From contig DKWR01000010.1 in the NCBI GenBank assembly GCA_002491825.1, positions 5,904 through 20,944 on the forward strand: a DNA stretch of 15,041 nucleotides. The letters are read 5' to 3'. The notes beneath the pieces were generated by a model. It was not told the origin of the DNA and searched no databases. It saw nothing but the letters and a program-made list of their open reading frames with translations. A program made the position numbers and the translations under genes. Shown piece by piece: positions 14,601 to 15,041 of this stretch. Source of the stretch: Ruminococcaceae bacterium UBA7147 (GTDB taxonomy: Bacteria > Bacillota > Clostridia > Oscillospirales > Acutalibacteraceae). The stretch's first letter is position 1; each line of letters begins with the position of its first letter.

Positions 14601-14871
14601 CGAGGGTTGAAAGCAGGCTGTCGGGACGTTCCTTTTTGATGATTCTCTTGACGGTTTCAAGCGTAAGAGGCTCAATGTATATTTTATCAGCCATTGCGTT
14701 GTCTGTCATAATTGTAGCAGGGTTTGAGTTCACGAGGATAACCTCAAGTCCCTCCTCTTTGAGTGCACGGCAAGCCTGTGTGCCTGCATAGTCAAACTCG
14801 GCAGCCTGTCCGATTACAATAGGACCCGAGCCGATTACCATAACTCTTTTTATATCCTGTTTGAGTGGCAT
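10819..14871 (-). CDS. carB-dapF: CarB-DapF fusion: carbamoyl-phosphate synthase large chain joined to diaminopimelate epimerase
   Basis: One uninterrupted frame of 1350 codons. Residues 1-1069 are a full-length CarB: first carboxyphosphate half (about 1-400), oligomerisation region (about 400-550), second carbamate half (about 550-935; GSGPIRIGQG at 556-565) and an MGS-like allosteric domain (about 935-1055). Both ATP-grasp halves keep VIEVNPR. Residues 1070-1350 are a full-length DapF with both catalytic cysteines, Cys1141 (MCGNG) and Cys1293 (ACGTG). CarB normally makes carbamoyl phosphate for pyrimidines and arginine with the small subunit CarA, and DapF turns LL- into meso-diaminopimelate. 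The join (ELIDINNMREEKLM then LKFTKMQG) has no linker domain. The two activities are not consecutive steps, so substrate channelling is unlikely. dapF keeps its own ribosome site and ATG inside the frame. The start ATG has AAGGAA upstream. carA is not present in the 170 nt upstream. A one-base sequence error at the junction must be excluded. Confidence 0.85.
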   Translation of the reverse strand: MPLKQDIKRVMVIGSGPIVIGQAAEFDYAGTQACRALKEEGLEVILVNSNPATIMTDNAMADKIYIEPLTLETVKRIIKKERPDSLLSTLGGQTGLTLSMQLAKEGFLDKYGVKLLGANPETIDKAEDRQLFKDTMESIGQPCIPSTVVNDVESAVKFADEIGYPVIIRPAFTLGGTGGGIVDNESELREITSNGLELSPITQVLVEKCISGWKEVEFEVMRDSDGNVITVCSMENFDPVGVHTGDSIVIAPTVTLADKEYQMLRSAALNIISALKVEGGCNCQFALNPETFEYAVIEVNPRVSRSSALASKATGYPIAKVAAKIAIGYTLNEIKNAVTGTTYACFEPALDYVVVKFPKWPFDKFVYAKRTLGTQMKATGEVMAIAPTFEQAIMKAVRGAEISHNTLDDKEFAELSNASVFDRLSVCDDRRIFCVYEALKRGITVDEIHSVTMIDEWFLEKLKNIIAVENELKDGELTEELYVRAKNIGFLDKTIEEITGKKVENPLVPVYKMVDTCAAEFAAETPYFYSTFDKENEAEEFIKERDNGKKTVIVFGSGPIRIGQGIEFDYASVHCVWALKKAGYDVVIVNNNPETVSTDFDTADRLYFEPLTTEDVMGIIKTEKPFGVVVAFGGQTAIKLTKFLSDNGVNILGTSYDAIDMAEDRERFDELLEKYQIKRPKGVTVMTTEEALEVASKIGYPVLLRPSYVLGGQNMIIAFNEDDVKEYMAIILAQNIENPILIDKYLMGTEIEVDAICDGEDILIPGIMEHIERAGVHSGDSIAVYPAWNLSDKMTQIIIESSKNLAIELKTKGLVNIQYLIYKDELYVIEVNPRSSRTIPYISKVTGVPMVDLATRAMLGEKLKDMGYGTGLYRKSPYIAVKVPVFSFEKLINVDNHLGPEMKSTGEVLGIAATLEEALYKGLIGAGYKMKKKGGVFITVRNSDKAEIGEIAKKYYDLGFTIYATEGTAEVLKKFGIDAVGVKKIHESKTSNTLTLIESGKIQYVISTSAKGRIPSRDSVKIRRKTVERNIPCLTSLDTANALADCLKSHYSQHSTELIDINNMREEKLMLKFTKMQGIGNDYIYFSTFDQEINNPEALAVRLSDRHFGIGGDGVILVCPSKVADAKMKMYNRDGSEGKMCGNGIRCVGKFLYDHGMIDYNEKDEITIETLSGIKSLKAFTTDGKVTRLRVDMGKAILDPKEIPVAINKDKVVNEAVKIGDKDYNITCVSMGNPHCVVFMDDIDNLDIEKVGPEFEFDKLFPERVNTEFVTVLDEHTIKMRVWERGSGETWACGTGACAVAVAACENGFCKKGEDIKIKLIGGDLIINYTDETVYMTGNAEKVFDGEVEV
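11662..11680 (-). promoter_or_regulatory. internal Shine-Dalgarno and start codon of dapF inside the carB-dapF frame
   Basis: On the minus strand, GAGGGAGG (11680-11673), then AAAAACTT, then ATG (11664-11662). This is one of the best ribosome sites in the window, yet it lies within an open frame, coding for Arg-Glu-Glu-Lys-Leu-Met. It shows that dapF was, and perhaps still is, started separately. The five-A run (11672-11668) within the spacer decides the frame: with six A residues the carB frame would end at a TAA overlapping the dapF start. Confidence 0.85.
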
Positions 14872-14914
14872 ATAATCATTCCTTATCCAAATTTTATCGG
14901 TTATGTTACAGTGT

Positions 14915-15041
14915 TATTCTTACTAGGGAAATACTGATTAAATCGTTTGTGCATATTGCGTAGTCAGATTTTTTGTCAGGTTGGACAAATAAACCGCAGT
15001 AATGCTGACGCATTACGAGGATTTTTTGGGCAAGCTGACGG
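14915..15041. repeat. repeat-like non-coding sequence upstream of carB, cut by the window edge
   Basis: This lies upstream of carB, where carA often sits in other genomes. Structures seen: a perfect hairpin GTAATGC-TGAC-GCATTAC (14999-15016), and a 9-nt direct repeat GATTTTTTG at 14967-14975 and 15020-15028, each followed by a similar stretch ending in TTGGA or GCTGAC. A plus-strand frame from ATG 15002 is open to the window end, and the minus frame from the edge stops after about 21 codons; neither has a ribosome site or familiar sequence. It could be a dispersed intergenic repeat or a structured leader. I found no clear promoter for carB here. Confidence 0.35.

Noticed and set aside
14872..14930. 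Promoter for carB around GATAAAAT near 14892-14899
   Set aside because: No acceptable -35 box lies at 16-18 nt; not enough to call.

Overview
The window looks like a chromosomal segment of a Gram-positive anaerobe of the class Clostridia, most likely an Oscillospiraceae/Ruminococcaceae relative (Ruminococcus / Eubacterium siraeum type). This is an inference from the gene content: the diaminopimelate aminotransferase (DapL) route to lysine and peptidoglycan, a class B sortase with an SPxTG-type substrate, an LCP-family enzyme, a VanW-domain protein, and strong AGGAGG ribosome sites with near-consensus sigma-A promoters. I see no phage, transposase, CRISPR, rRNA or tRNA gene. The window is mainly housekeeping with a small cell-surface module.

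Layout. (1) About 190-3230, minus strand: a surface module. A 169-residue secreted protein with an InlB-B-like repeat and an SPQTG anchor has its own promoter and terminator. Downstream is a second transcription unit, class B sortase followed by an LCP-family enzyme whose start overlaps the sortase stop. (2) 3329-6093, plus strand: a promoter, then nadA (quinolinate synthase), mnmA (tRNA 2-thiouridylase) and an unnamed TIM-barrel protein, closely spaced. (3) 6094-7665, minus strand: a convergent gap with two hairpins, then a two-gene operon of a YqeG-type HAD phosphatase and a VanW-domain protein behind a near-consensus promoter. (4) 7712-14871, minus strand: a carB-dapF reading frame, pyrG, then dapL with a good terminator. 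The dapL-pyrG gap carries three hairpins that share a CCCTAC-like tag. Both window edges carry non-coding sequence that looks repeat-like.

How the genes fit together. CarB and PyrG belong to pyrimidine nucleotide synthesis (CarB also serves arginine). DapL makes LL-diaminopimelate and DapF epimerises it to the meso form, so the last unit joins nucleotide supply with lysine and wall-precursor supply. The sortase, its probable substrate and the LCP enzyme act at the outer membrane face and cell wall.

The most unusual item is that carB and dapF form one uninterrupted 1350-codon frame. Two complete enzymes are joined with no linker, yet dapF keeps its own Shine-Dalgarno sequence and ATG inside the frame. 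Adding one A to a five-A run at the junction would restore two ordinary overlapping genes. It is therefore either a recent natural fusion that may make both fused and free DapF, or a one-base error.
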